Assembly: GCA_016867715.1 (NCBI GenBank) | Contig: VGIW01000005.1 | Coordinates: forward strand, 17,231-81,230 | Reading direction: 5' to 3' | Length of the DNA: 64,000 nucleotides | Origin: Candidatus Eisenbacteria bacterium | GTDB taxonomy: Bacteria > Orphanbacterota > Orphanbacteria > Orphanbacterales > Orphanbacteraceae | In this document: positions 54,222 to 63,095 of the stretch, in pieces | Position numbering within the stretch: the stretch's first letter is position 1 | Layout of the letters: each line of letters begins with the position of its first letter | Position numbers and translations under genes: made by a program | Notes under the pieces: model-generated | Databases searched by the model: none | Told to the model about the DNA's origin: nothing | The model's input: only the letters and a program-made list of their open reading frames with translations

Positions 54222-55323
54222 CTATCGCATCCGAAGAAACGCCTGCACGAAGAGGTCGATCTCCCCGTCCATGATCGCCTGGATGTTCCCGGTCTCCGCT
54301 CCCGTGCGGTGGTCCTTGACGAGCGTGTAGGGCTGGAAGACATAGCTTCGGATCTGGTTCCCCCAAGCGATCTCCTTCTTCTCTTCTTCTTTCTCGGCGC
54401 GCTTCTTCCTCTCCTCCTCCAGGCGGGCGGCCATCAGGCGCGCCTTGAGCACCTTGAGCGCGTTGGCCCGGTTCCGGTGCTGCGAGCGCTCGCTCTGACA
54501 GCTCACGACGATGCCGCTCGGGATGTGCGTGACGCGCACGGCCGAGTCGGTCTTGTTCACATGCTGGCCGCCGGCGCCGCTCGCGCGGAACGTTTCGATC
54601 CGGACCTCCGATTCCTTGACGTCGATCTCCTCGATCTCCTCCGGCTCCGGATAGACGAAGACGCTCGCGAACGATGTGTGGCGGCGGTGCGCGGCGTCGA
54701 AGGGAGAGAGCCGGACCATCCGGTGGACGCCGATCTCCGCCTTCAGGTACCCGTAGGCGTAGTCACCTAAAACTTCGAGGGTTACACTTTTCAGACCCGC
54801 TTCTTCGCCCGATTGATAATCGAGAAACGAATATTTGTAATCACGAAGATCGCACCATCGTTGATACATGCGTAAGAGCATTTCCGCCCAGTCTTGAGAG
54901 TCGATCCCGCCGGCCCCAGGGTGGATCGTGAGGATCGCGTTCCCTCGGTCCTCCGGCTCCGGAAGGAGGGAGCGGATCTCCATCTCGGAAACGAGGCGGA
55001 CGAGCCGTTTCATGCTCTTCTTGAGCTCGGCGCGGAGGTCGGGGTCCTCCCCGTCGTCTTCCGCCATCTCGAGAAGGAGACCGATCTCCTCCTCGGCCGA
55101 TCGAAGCGCGTCGAACTCCTCGAGAACGCGCTTCTCCGAGGAGAGCGCGCGCGTTACCTCCTCCGCCTTCTTCCGATCGCCCCAGAAGTCCCGGGCCGAC
55201 ATGCGGGTTTCGAGTGCCTCGATCTTCTTCCGCCTTCCGGCGATGTCAAAGATACCCCTCGAGCTCGTCGATCTTCTTCCGGTGCTCTTCGAGTGACGCC
55301 CGAAGCTCCTTCGTGTCCCACAT
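54222..55323 (-). CDS. prfB: Peptide chain release factor 2 (programmed +1 frameshift)
   Basis: RF2 of 366 residues, releasing peptides at UGA and UAA. The ATG at 55323 opens a 25-codon frame (MWDTKELRASLEEH... ending GYL) that stops at an in-frame TGA (55248-55246). Skipping one base on CTT resumes at GAC (55247) and continues DIAGRRKKIEALE to the stop at 54222. The body has the anticodon-like motif SPF (LSPFDAAHRRHTS) and GAGGQHVNKTDSAVR with the catalytic GGQ. GGGGAGG lies 7 nt before ATG. 13 nt after coaE. A frameshifted pseudogene is unlikely, since the site is the canonical one. Confidence 0.95.
55245..55259 (-). promoter_or_regulatory. RF2 programmed frameshift site
   Basis: AGGGG (55259-55255), TAT, then the slippery CTT, the UGA stop and C: the classic AGGGGGTATCTTTGAC arrangement. 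The Shine-Dalgarno-like AGGGG pairs with 16S rRNA and pushes the ribosome +1, so RF2 levels control their own synthesis. Confidence 0.93.
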
Positions 55324-55336
55324 CGCTCGTCCTCCC

Positions 55337-55942
55337 CTATCGGGACTCGGCCTCTCTCTGGAGCGCGCGCCAGACCTCGCGGGCCCGCTCTTCCAGATCG
55401 GCCGGTCTGCCGACGTTTTCGATCACGAAATCGGACCGGCGCGCCTTTTCTTCCTCGCCGGTTTGGCACTGGACGCGGCGGAGCGCCTCCTCCTCGGAGA
55501 TCCCGTGGCGCCGCGCGATCCGACTCGCCCGCGCGGCCGGGGGCGCGGTGACCGCGACGACCCGATCGACCTCGTTCTCGATTCCCCACTCGTAGAGGAG
55601 CGCGGCATCCAAGACGAAGATCGTTTCCGGCTTTCTCCTCGCGTTCCGGATCTCGGTCCGAATCTTCCTCAATAGTATAGGATGAACGATCCGGTCGAAC
55701 AGACGGAGTTTCTCGGGATCGCTGAAGACCGCCTCGCCGATGAGACGGCGGTCGAGCGATCCGTCCGGGCGCGCGATCGAGGGGCCGAGCGCGGTCACGA
55801 TGCGCGCGGCGACCCCGGCATCGGTCTCCCAGACCTCGCGGCCGATCCGGTCGGCGTCGATCCGCTTCGCTCCCCATCGTGCGAAGAGCTCCGCGACGGA
55901 CGTCTTCCCGCTCCCCATGTTTCCGGTGACGGCGACGATCAC
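55337..55942 (-). CDS. coaE: Dephospho-CoA kinase
   Basis: Phosphorylates dephospho-CoA in the last step of CoA synthesis. 201 residues; VAVTGNMGSGKTSVAELF holds the P-loop, followed by RIDADRIGREVW, LDRRLIGEAVFSDPEKLRLFDRIVHPILLRKI, FVLDAALLYEWGIENEVDRVVAVTAP and RIARRHGISEEEALRRVQCQ, all CoaE blocks. GTG at 55942 overlaps the polA stop (GTGA). Confidence 0.95.
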   Translation of the reverse strand: MIVAVTGNMGSGKTSVAELFARWGAKRIDADRIGREVWETDAGVAARIVTALGPSIARPDGSLDRRLIGEAVFSDPEKLRLFDRIVHPILLRKIRTEIRNARRKPETIFVLDAALLYEWGIENEVDRVVAVTAPPAARASRIARRHGISEEEALRRVQCQTGEEEKARRSDFVIENVGRPADLEERAREVWRALQREAESR

Positions 55943-58629
55943 GGGGTGCTCCCCAGGCCGTGGGCCTGGAGCCAGTTCCTCCCGGCTCCCGCTTCCGCGA
56001 CGAGAGGGACGCGAAGCTCCATCCGGCTCTCCATGATCTTTTTCGCGCGCCGGCCCACCTCCTCGGCACGATCCGCGGGGGCCTCGAAGACGAGCTCGTC
56101 ATGCACCTGGAGGATCATGTGGACCTCCGGTCCGATTCGGGCGAGCTCCTCGTCCACGGCGATCATCGCGAGCTTGATGAGATCGGCCGCCGAGCCTTGG
56201 ACCGGCGTGTTCACCGCGGTTCTCTCCGCCGTCGCGCGGATCCTCCCGTTGTCGCTCGAGAGCTCCGGAAGATAGCGGCGCCTTCCGAGCATCGTCTCGA
56301 CGTATCCTCTCTCGCGGCCCCGCGCGACCGTCACCTCGAGGAAGGTCTTCACGCCGGGGTACGCGGCGAAGTAGCCGGCGATGAACTCCTCCGCCTCCGC
56401 CTGCGGGATCGCGAGCCGCCCGGCGAGGCCGTACGCCCCCATCCCGTAAATGATGCCGAAGTTCACCGTCTTCGCGCGCGCGCGCATCTCGTCGGTCACG
56501 TCCTCCTCGCCGACGCCGAAGAGGGTCGCCGCGGTGCGGCGGTGGATGTCCTTTCCGGCGCGGAAGTCGGCGATGAGCCGCTCGTCTCCCGAGAGATGGG
56601 CAAGGAGTCGAAGTTCGATCTGCGAATAATCGACGGATATGATTCGACGATCCTCCGCCCCGGCGACGAACGCCTTGCGGATCTTCCGGCCGGCCTCGGT
56701 CCGGATCGGGATGTTCTGGAGGTTCGGATCGGACGAGGAGAGGCGTCCCGTCGCCGCCACGGTCTGGTTGAACGAGGTGTGGATCCGCCCGGTGGACGGG
56801 TGGACGAGCTTGGGGAGCGCGTCGACGTACGTGCTCCGGAGCTTCTCGAGGAGCCGGTAATCGAGGATGAGCGCGGGGAGCCGGTGCCGGAGGGCGAGCT
56901 CCTGGAGAACCGAGGTGTCGGTGGAGAGCCCGGTCTTCGTCTTCCGCACCGGGCGGAGGCCGAGCCTCTTGAAAAGAACCTCGGAGAGTTGTTTCGGCGA
57001 GTTGACGTTGAACGGCACCCCTGCCGCCTCGTGAATCGACTCGACGATCTTCGCGATCTCGCCGGCGAGCTCTGCGGACATCCTCTCGAGGAACGGAACG
57101 TCGATCGCCACCCCCCGCTCCTCCATCCGCGCGAGGACGTCGACGAGGGGGATCTCGACCTCTCGAAAGAGCTTGTCGGCCTGGCTCTCGCGGAGGCGCG
57201 GCTCGAGGATGTCGGCGAGGCGGAGCGTCCAGTCCGCGTCCTCGCAGGCGTACTCTCGAGCTTCCTCCGCGCGGACTCGGTCCATCGTCCTCTCAGTCTT
57301 TCCCTGGCCGATCACCCGCTCGATCGGGATCATTTTGTGGTTCAAGTGAACGAGAGCGAGATGGTCGAGTCCGTGCTGCCGCTTCTCCGGGTCGAGGAGG
57401 TAGGAGGCGATCATCGGGTCGAAGGAGAGCCCGCGGACCGGGAAGCCGGCGCGCCGGAGAACGAGCATGTCGTACTTGGCGTTCTGCGCGATCTTCGGGA
57501 TCTTTCCCTCGGCGAAGAGCGGTCTGAGCGCATCCCGCGCGGCCTCGAGCGGAACGTTCCCATCTCCGGCGTGGCGGAGGGGGACGTACCATGCTCTCCC
57601 CGGACGGGCGGCGAGCGCGATTCCCACGAGCTCCGCGCGCATCGGGTCGATCGAGGTCGTCTCCGTGTCGAAGGCGAAGCGGCCCTTCCGGCGGATCTCC
57701 TCGGCGATCGCCAGGAGGTCCCCCGCCGCGGCGAGGCGGTACGAGGTCTCCGTCTCCTCGGGCTTCCCGCCGAGAGAGGCGAGCAGGCTGTGGAACTCGA
57801 GCTCTCGAAAGAGAGGCGCCGCCTTCTCCGTCGCGATCGGACGCCGCGCAAGGTCCTCGATGCGGACAGAGAGGGGAACGTCCTTGCGGATCGCGACGAG
57901 CTCGCGCGAGAGGAGCGCGTCCTCCCGATGGGCGCGCAGCTTCTCGCCGAGTTTTCCGGGGATCGAATCGACCGCCGCGTAGAGCGCGTCGAGCGATCCG
58001 TGCTCGTTGATCAGCTTCGCGGCGATCTTGGGGCCGATCCCGGGAACCCCCGGCACGTTGTCGCTCGCATCGCCCGCGAGCGCCATGAGATCAACGATCC
58101 GGGATGCGGGAACCCCCGCGCGCTCGATCACCGCGGCGTCGTCCGCGGCGACCGTGTCCTTCCCTTCCTTTCCGGGGATCACGAGACGGATCCCCGGACG
58201 GACGAGCTGGAGAAAATCCTTGTCGCCGGAGAAGATCTCCGTCTCGATCCCCTCGGCGGCCGCGCGCTCGGCGAGGGTCGCGATCACGTCGTCCGCCTCG
58301 TACCCCTCGACGGCGAGCACCGGAAGGGAGAGCGCCTCCACCGCCTCGAGGATGCGCGGGTATTGCCCGGCGAGCTCGTCCGGGATCGCGGGGCGGTTCG
58401 CCTTGTACTTCTCGTATCGTTCGTGGCGGAAGGTCGGCTTGGGCGTGTCGAGGACGAACGCGGCGTAATCCGGCTTTCGCTCTTCGAGAATGCGGAGAAG
58501 CGCGCTCGCCGTCCCGAAGACGGCGCTCGTCTCCTCCCCCTTCGCGGTGCGAAGCGGGTTCCGAATGAACGCGAAGTGCGAACGAAAGATGAGAGCCGAT
58601 CCGTCGATGAGAAGAAGGCGCGCCGCCAT
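55939..58629 (-). CDS. polA: DNA polymerase I
   Basis: An 896-residue repair and Okazaki-fragment polymerase. The 5'-3' nuclease domain is at about 1-290 (LLLIDGSALIFRSHFAF, YEADDVIATLAERA, GDASDNVPGVPGIGPKIAAKLI). The 3'-5' exonuclease at about 300-490 keeps its acidic residues (FDTETTSIDP, AQNAKYDMLVLRR, YACEDADWTLRL). The polymerase has motif A DYSQIELRLLAH, motif B RARAKTVNFGIIYG and motif C LQVHDELVFE. ATG at 58629 follows the rimO stop by 1 nt, with GGGGG upstream. Proofreading appears functional. Confidence 0.96.
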   Translation of the reverse strand: MAARLLLIDGSALIFRSHFAFIRNPLRTAKGEETSAVFGTASALLRILEERKPDYAAFVLDTPKPTFRHERYEKYKANRPAIPDELAGQYPRILEAVEALSLPVLAVEGYEADDVIATLAERAAAEGIETEIFSGDKDFLQLVRPGIRLVIPGKEGKDTVAADDAAVIERAGVPASRIVDLMALAGDASDNVPGVPGIGPKIAAKLINEHGSLDALYAAVDSIPGKLGEKLRAHREDALLSRELVAIRKDVPLSVRIEDLARRPIATEKAAPLFRELEFHSLLASLGGKPEETETSYRLAAAGDLLAIAEEIRRKGRFAFDTETTSIDPMRAELVGIALAARPGRAWYVPLRHAGDGNVPLEAARDALRPLFAEGKIPKIAQNAKYDMLVLRRAGFPVRGLSFDPMIASYLLDPEKRQHGLDHLALVHLNHKMIPIERVIGQGKTERTMDRVRAEEAREYACEDADWTLRLADILEPRLRESQADKLFREVEIPLVDVLARMEERGVAIDVPFLERMSAELAGEIAKIVESIHEAAGVPFNVNSPKQLSEVLFKRLGLRPVRKTKTGLSTDTSVLQELALRHRLPALILDYRLLEKLRSTYVDALPKLVHPSTGRIHTSFNQTVAATGRLSSSDPNLQNIPIRTEAGRKIRKAFVAGAEDRRIISVDYSQIELRLLAHLSGDERLIADFRAGKDIHRRTAATLFGVGEEDVTDEMRARAKTVNFGIIYGMGAYGLAGRLAIPQAEAEEFIAGYFAAYPGVKTFLEVTVARGRERGYVETMLGRRRYLPELSSDNGRIRATAERTAVNTPVQGSAADLIKLAMIAVDEELARIGPEVHMILQVHDELVFEAPADRAEEVGRRAKKIMESRMELRVPLVAEAGAGRNWLQAHGLGSTP

Positions 58630-58630
58630 G

Positions 58631-59953
58631 CTACCCCCGCGGCTCCGCGAAAAGCGTGGAACCCGCCGCCCCGGTGATTCGTACCTCAAGGAAATCGCCC
58701 GGCGCTCCCGCCCCCGGAGGGAGAAGCACCGCGCCGTCGATCTCGGGCGCGTCCCGTTCGGTCCGCCCCCAAACCCCTTCTTCGTCCTCGGAATCGACGA
58801 GGACGGGGAGGGTCCGGCCGACGAAACGCGCGGTCCCGGCATCGACGATCCTCTCTTGGAGGTCGAGAAGCGTCTGCGCCCGCTCCCGCGCGAGCTCCTC
58901 CGGAACCGGATCGGGGAGTGCCGCCGCCTCGGTCCCCTCCTGCCGGGAGAACCGAAAGACGCCGAGGTGCTCGAAAGCCGCCTCCTCGGCGAACCGAAGA
59001 AGCTCTTCGAAGTCTTCGTCGGTCTCGCCGGGAAAACCGACGAGAAGGCTCGAGCGGAGCGCGATCCCCGGGACGCGCGCCCGAAGCTTGCCGATGATCG
59101 TGCGCACGGCCCGGCCGGACATCCCGCGCCGCATCGCCTGAAGCATCCGGTCGCTCGCGTGCTGAACCGGAACGTCGAGATAGCGGCACGCCCGTCCGTC
59201 GGCGAGGCGCTCGATCAGCGAATTGTCGATCTCTGATGGATATGTGTATAGGACGCGCACCCAGGGGATCCCTTCGATCGCGGCAAGCCGGTCGATGAGG
59301 GCGGGGAGAGTCGCTCGGTCCCCGAGGTCGTTTCCATAGGCGGTCGTTTCCTGGGCGACGAGGACGAGCTCCCTCGCGCCGCGCGCGGCGAGGATGCGCG
59401 CTTCCCTTTCGAGCGATTCGAGGGAACGGCTCCGTTGTCTTCCTCGGATGAGCGGGATCGAGCAGAACGAGCACGGGCGATCGCATCCTTCGGCGATCTT
59501 GAGGTACGCGGTGTGCGAAGAGCCGAGAGGGAGCCTCCCCTCGCCGATCGAGTCGGGGTCGTCGGGTTCCTCGGCGGCGCGCGGCGCGCGTGCCGGCCGA
59601 TCCGCGAAGAGCGCGCGCGCGGCGCGGCCGACGGCTTCAAGCGAGCGGACGCCGGCGAGCGCGTCGATCTCCGGCATCTCGCGGAGAAGCTCGGCTCCCG
59701 AGCGCTCCGCGAGGCAGCCCGCGACGAGGAGCTTGCGCGTCCCCTTCGCGCGCCCCGCCTCGAGTATCGCGCCGATCGATTCTTCCTTCGCGTCATCGAT
59801 GAAGCCGCAGGTGTTCACGAGGATGAGGTCCGATTCCTCGGCGCTCGGCGCGATCGTCCATCCGTCCCGCCGGAGGATGCCCGCGATCGTCTCGCTGTCG
59901 ACCTCGTTCTTGGGACAGCCGAGCGTGTGGATGTAGACCCGTTTGGTTTGCAT
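58631..59953 (-). CDS. rimO: Ribosomal protein S12 methylthiotransferase
   Basis: Radical SAM enzyme of 440 residues that adds a methylthio group to an aspartate of S12. The N-terminal methylthiotransferase domain has C13, C49 and C80 (HTLGCPKNEVDSE, VNTCGFIDDAKEESI, VAGCLAERSG) for the second FeS cluster. The radical SAM motif is C157, C161, C164 (GCDRPCSFCSIP), with a C-terminal TRAM-like domain. HTLGCPKNEVDSE and the KIAEGCDRPCSFC wording favour RimO over MiaB. First gene of rimO-polA-coaE-prfB; no convincing promoter was found. Confidence 0.94.
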   Translation of the reverse strand: MQTKRVYIHTLGCPKNEVDSETIAGILRRDGWTIAPSAEESDLILVNTCGFIDDAKEESIGAILEAGRAKGTRKLLVAGCLAERSGAELLREMPEIDALAGVRSLEAVGRAARALFADRPARAPRAAEEPDDPDSIGEGRLPLGSSHTAYLKIAEGCDRPCSFCSIPLIRGRQRSRSLESLEREARILAARGARELVLVAQETTAYGNDLGDRATLPALIDRLAAIEGIPWVRVLYTYPSEIDNSLIERLADGRACRYLDVPVQHASDRMLQAMRRGMSGRAVRTIIGKLRARVPGIALRSSLLVGFPGETDEDFEELLRFAEEAAFEHLGVFRFSRQEGTEAAALPDPVPEELARERAQTLLDLQERIVDAGTARFVGRTLPVLVDSEDEEGVWGRTERDAPEIDGAVLLPPGAGAPGDFLEVRITGAAGSTLFAEPRG

Positions 59954-60014
59954 GTCGAGCGCCCCGCCGCGAGAGTAGCACGGGGCCCTGGCCAGGGAAA
60001 GGCGGCGCTGCGGT

Positions 60015-60564
60015 CACCCGCCGTGGTGATGTCGTCGGCCGGCGGGGCCCGCCCGCGGCTGTCCGCTCGATGCTCCCCCTCCGCGCTTCGCGCTCCGGGG
60101 ACTCCCTCGGCAGCCTCGGTCGCGCCTATGGGACGAGTGGTTGAATACGCCGAGCCTTGGTGGCTGCGCTTCTCGCGGACACCTGCCGCCGCCACCCGCC
60201 GTGGTGGCGTCTTCGGACGGCGGGCGCGGACCCGCTCGTCAGGCCGACCTCCCCCTCGGGGACGCCTCCGAACGCGCCCCGCGCGTTCTCGGCTCCAATC
60301 GCTCGGCCACCCGCCCCCACGGGCGGGAGCCTTCGGCTCCGTTGTCGAGGGGGCGGGTACCCGGCCTCGTCGATCAGGCCCCGAGGGGGAGGTCGGCCCG
60401 CCGAGCGAGCAAGAGCGCGCACCGTCAGGGTTGTCTCTTAGATCGACGATGCAACCACGGCGGGTGGCGGCCACGGGCGCCCGCGACGCGCGCAGCGAAA
60501 GCGAGCACGGCAGCGGGCGGATGGCCGACAGGACCCGCCGTCCGATGACGTAACCACGGCGAGT
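60015..60564. repeat. Dispersed CACCCGCCGTGGTG repeat family
   Basis: CACCCGCCGTGGTG occurs at 60015-60028 and 60193-60206 in direct orientation (similarity extends for about 35 nt), its complement ACCACGGCGGGTG at 60454-60466, and a one-mismatch copy at 60553-60564. Confidence 0.6.
60233..60407. repeat. 29-nt inverted repeat with 117-nt interior
   Basis: Arms 60233-60261 and 60379-60407 pair at 27 of 29 positions; the inner 20 nt (60242-60261 with 60379-60398) are perfect. It is nested inside the 60193/60466 copies of the other repeat. It could form a large RNA or DNA hairpin. Confidence 0.65.
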
Positions 60565-60625
60565 CTCGGACGACGAGATCTGTCTTCCTCCGGAAACGGG
60601 GGGCGGGGCAGTGCGGCATGTTTGC

Positions 60626-60730
60626 CGGAATTCGGTACCTGATACCCTATTTGATACCCTATTTCACCGCAGGAAGCACCCCAACAGTCGAGTCATAGCC
60701 CGGAAATGGGGTATCAGGTACCGAATTCCG
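60626..60730. repeat. 27-nt inverted repeat next to ftsK (REP/MITE-like)
   Basis: Arms 60626-60652 and 60704-60730 pair at 26 of 27 positions around a 51-nt interior. The right arm ends 13 nt before the ftsK stop codon. A 12-nt tandem repeat (GATACCCTATTT at 60641-60652 and 60653-60664) straddles the inner end of the left arm. The AT-richer composition differs from the surroundings. It may act as the ftsK terminator or be a mobile-repeat remnant. Confidence 0.7.
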
Positions 60731-60743
60731 ATGAATGGGTCGG

Positions 60744-63095
60744 CTACTCCGCTTCCGCCGATGTGCCCGCGCGCTTCTCTTCCTCGCGCGCGCGGAGCCA
60801 CTCCTCGCCGACCAGGACCTCGCGCGCCTTCGATCCTTCGAACGGACCGACGACCCCCGCGTCCTCGAGAAGATCGATGAGACGCGCCGCGCGCGAGTAA
60901 CCGACCCGGAGGCGCCTCTGGAGAAGCGAGACCGAGCCTTGCTCGGCGTGGATCACGATGCGGGCCGCCTCGTCGAAGAGCTCGTCGTCGAGGTCGATGT
61001 CCGCGCCTTCCTCGTCGCTCCCCCCTTCCGTTTCGAGAAGGACCGTGCGGCGGTCCTTCGGCTGGTAGCCCTGTTCCTTGAGGAAGGTGACGATGTCGAA
61101 CGTCTCCTCGGTCGAGATGTACGCTCCGTGGATTCGGCTCACCTCGGGACGCCCGGAGAAGACAAAGAGCATGTCCCCCTTCCCGAGGAGCTTCTCCGCG
61201 CCGTTCGCATCGATGATCGTTCGCGAGTCGACCTTCGATGCGACCTGGAACGCGATCCGCGAGGGGAAGTTCGCCTTGATCACGCCGGTGATCACGTTCA
61301 CCGACGGTCTCTGCGTGGCGAGAACGAGATGGATCCCGACGGCGCGCGCCATCTGAGCGAGCCGCGCGACCGGATCCTCGATTTCGTTCGGAGCGGTGAG
61401 GATGAGGTCGGCGAACTCGTCGATCACGATCACAAGATACGAAAGCGGCTCGAGCTCGATCCCCTCCTCCTGGATCTCGCGGCTCGCCTGAAGCTTCGGG
61501 AGCGTGCGGTTGTAGTCGAGGATGTTCCGCACGCCGACGCGGGCGAGGAGCTTGTAGCGGCGCTCCATCTCGAACACCGCCCACCGGAGGACGCGCACCG
61601 CCTCCTTCGCGTCGGTGACGACCGGCGTGAGGAGGTGCGGGATCCCGTTGTAGACGGTCATCTCGAGCATCTTCGGGTCGATGAGGACGAGATGGACCTC
61701 TTCCGGGGTCGCTCCGTAGAGGAGGCTCGTCAGAACCCCGTGAATGCAGACGCTCTTCCCCGATCCGGTCGCCCCCGCGATGAGAAGGTGCGGCATCTCC
61801 TCGATCGACGTGCAGAAGGGGGCGCCGGAGATGTCCTTGCCGAGCGCGGCGGTGAGCACGCTCTTCCGAGACGCGTATGCTGTTGATGTAAGAAGCTCTT
61901 TGAGATAAACCGTCCGCGGCTTCGGGTTCGGGATCTCGACGCCGACCGCGCCTTTCCCCGGAATCGGGGCGACGATCCGGATCCGCTTCGCGCGAAGAGC
62001 GAGCGCGAGATCGTCCGCGAGCCCAGCGATCTGCTGCACCTTGACGCCGGGGGCCGGCTCCAGCTCGAAACGGGTGATCACGGGCCCCGGGTGCACCTCG
62101 ACGACGCGCGCGCGCACTCCGAAGTGCGCGAGGGCTTCTTCGAGCCGGGCCGACTGCTGCCGGAGATACTCCTCCTCCACGCTCGGCTCGTTCGCCGGAG
62201 GATCCCGAAGGAGCGTGATCGGCGGGAAGAGGTACTCCTTCTCCCCCTTCCGCGCGCGGCGCTTCCGTTCGGTCTTCCCCTTCGTTTCCTCGGCCATCGC
62301 CGGCTGGTGGATGACGGGGCCCGGATCGGCGGACGTCTCGTTCTCATCCTCCGTGTCTGGCGCGGGGCTCTCCACATCGACGGTCTGCTCTTCCGATTCC
62401 TCGATCGCGACCGCGGGAGGGCTCGGTTCCGCCGGCTCCGTCTCCTTCTTCTCTCTCTTCTTCTTGCGGGGCTTCTCCTCGGGCGCGTTCTCCGCGCGCG
62501 CCGGTCGGCGGACCCGGGCGCGGAACGCCGCGAAGCATCCGCCCGCTCCGCGCGCGAGAAGAACCGGCAGTCGGAGGAGGCGCGCTCCGAGATCGGGCGG
62601 GTGGACGCGCGGGATCGTGAGGTCGTAGAGCGCGGTGAGGACGACGAGGAAGAACGTGATCGCGATCAGCGTGCTCCCGATCGAACCGAAGGCGCGGTTC
62701 GTCGCTTCGAAGAGCGCTTCCCCGAGCGATCCGCCGAGAGAGGCCGCGTCCGATCCGAAAACCCTCGTCGAGAAGAAGAGGAGCGAGAAGGTGACGAGGA
62801 TCGACCCGAAGAGGACGACCGCCCGGAGCACGGAACGAAGCGTGCCCCCCGTGAGGCGGTTCCATCCGACGCGGAGAAGAAAGACTGGGATGAGCCAGGA
62901 TCCGAAACCAAAGAAGCCGACGAGTCCTCGCGAAAGAAAACGGTTGAAACGTCGAACCTCGTCGGACGAAGTTCCGATGTGCTGGACGAGCCCGATTGCC
63001 ACGAGGAGCCCGAGCGAAAGGAGAAGGATCCCGAGGATCTTCCTCTCCCGATCGACGCGGATCTCCCCGTTCTTGGCTTGGTTCTCCTCTCCCAT
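60744..63095 (-). CDS. ftsK: FtsK/SpoIIIE DNA translocase
   Basis: A 783-residue septal DNA pump for chromosome segregation. Four N-terminal membrane segments (about residues 20-165) anchor it; a charged linker (about 200-310, rich in Glu, Lys, Pro) follows; then the FtsK motor with LLIAGATGSGKSVCIH (Walker A), VHLVLIDPKMLE (Walker B), VIVIDEFADL and ATQRPSVNVITG; and a C-terminal gamma winged helix (FDEAARIVIHAEQGSVSLLQRRLRVGYSRAARLIDLLEDAGVVGPFEGSKAREVLV), which reads KOPS-type sites. ATG 63095 overlaps the thiE stop; an in-frame GTG at 63098 is the alternative. Confidence 0.96.
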   Translation of the reverse strand: MGEENQAKNGEIRVDRERKILGILLLSLGLLVAIGLVQHIGTSSDEVRRFNRFLSRGLVGFFGFGSWLIPVFLLRVGWNRLTGGTLRSVLRAVVLFGSILVTFSLLFFSTRVFGSDAASLGGSLGEALFEATNRAFGSIGSTLIAITFFLVVLTALYDLTIPRVHPPDLGARLLRLPVLLARGAGGCFAAFRARVRRPARAENAPEEKPRKKKREKKETEPAEPSPPAVAIEESEEQTVDVESPAPDTEDENETSADPGPVIHQPAMAEETKGKTERKRRARKGEKEYLFPPITLLRDPPANEPSVEEEYLRQQSARLEEALAHFGVRARVVEVHPGPVITRFELEPAPGVKVQQIAGLADDLALALRAKRIRIVAPIPGKGAVGVEIPNPKPRTVYLKELLTSTAYASRKSVLTAALGKDISGAPFCTSIEEMPHLLIAGATGSGKSVCIHGVLTSLLYGATPEEVHLVLIDPKMLEMTVYNGIPHLLTPVVTDAKEAVRVLRWAVFEMERRYKLLARVGVRNILDYNRTLPKLQASREIQEEGIELEPLSYLVIVIDEFADLILTAPNEIEDPVARLAQMARAVGIHLVLATQRPSVNVITGVIKANFPSRIAFQVASKVDSRTIIDANGAEKLLGKGDMLFVFSGRPEVSRIHGAYISTEETFDIVTFLKEQGYQPKDRRTVLLETEGGSDEEGADIDLDDELFDEAARIVIHAEQGSVSLLQRRLRVGYSRAARLIDLLEDAGVVGPFEGSKAREVLVGEEWLRAREEEKRAGTSAEAE

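Larger units (their letters stand above)
59954..60743. other. 790-bp non-coding block rich in inverted repeats
   Basis: Between rimO and ftsK no credible gene is seen. The part at 60001-60570 carries repeats of CACCCGCCGTGGTG in both orientations, a 29-nt inverted repeat, and small hairpins (CCCGCCC/GGGCGGG, GGAGCC/GGCTCC). The part at 60626-60730 is a separate long inverted repeat. Confidence 0.6.

Noticed and set aside
55246..55248. In-frame stop in prfB as evidence of a pseudogene
   Set aside because: The stop sits in the canonical RF2 frameshift context and the downstream reading frame is intact with SPF and GGQ.
55960..58677. 905-codon plus-strand frame opposite polA
   Set aside because: Antisense of polA with the same charged low-complexity composition; no motif and no ribosome-binding site of note.
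59435..60553. Possible plus-strand gene across the rimO-ftsK gap
   Set aside because: The frame starts deep inside rimO, crosses the inverted repeats and has repeat-driven low-complexity sequence.
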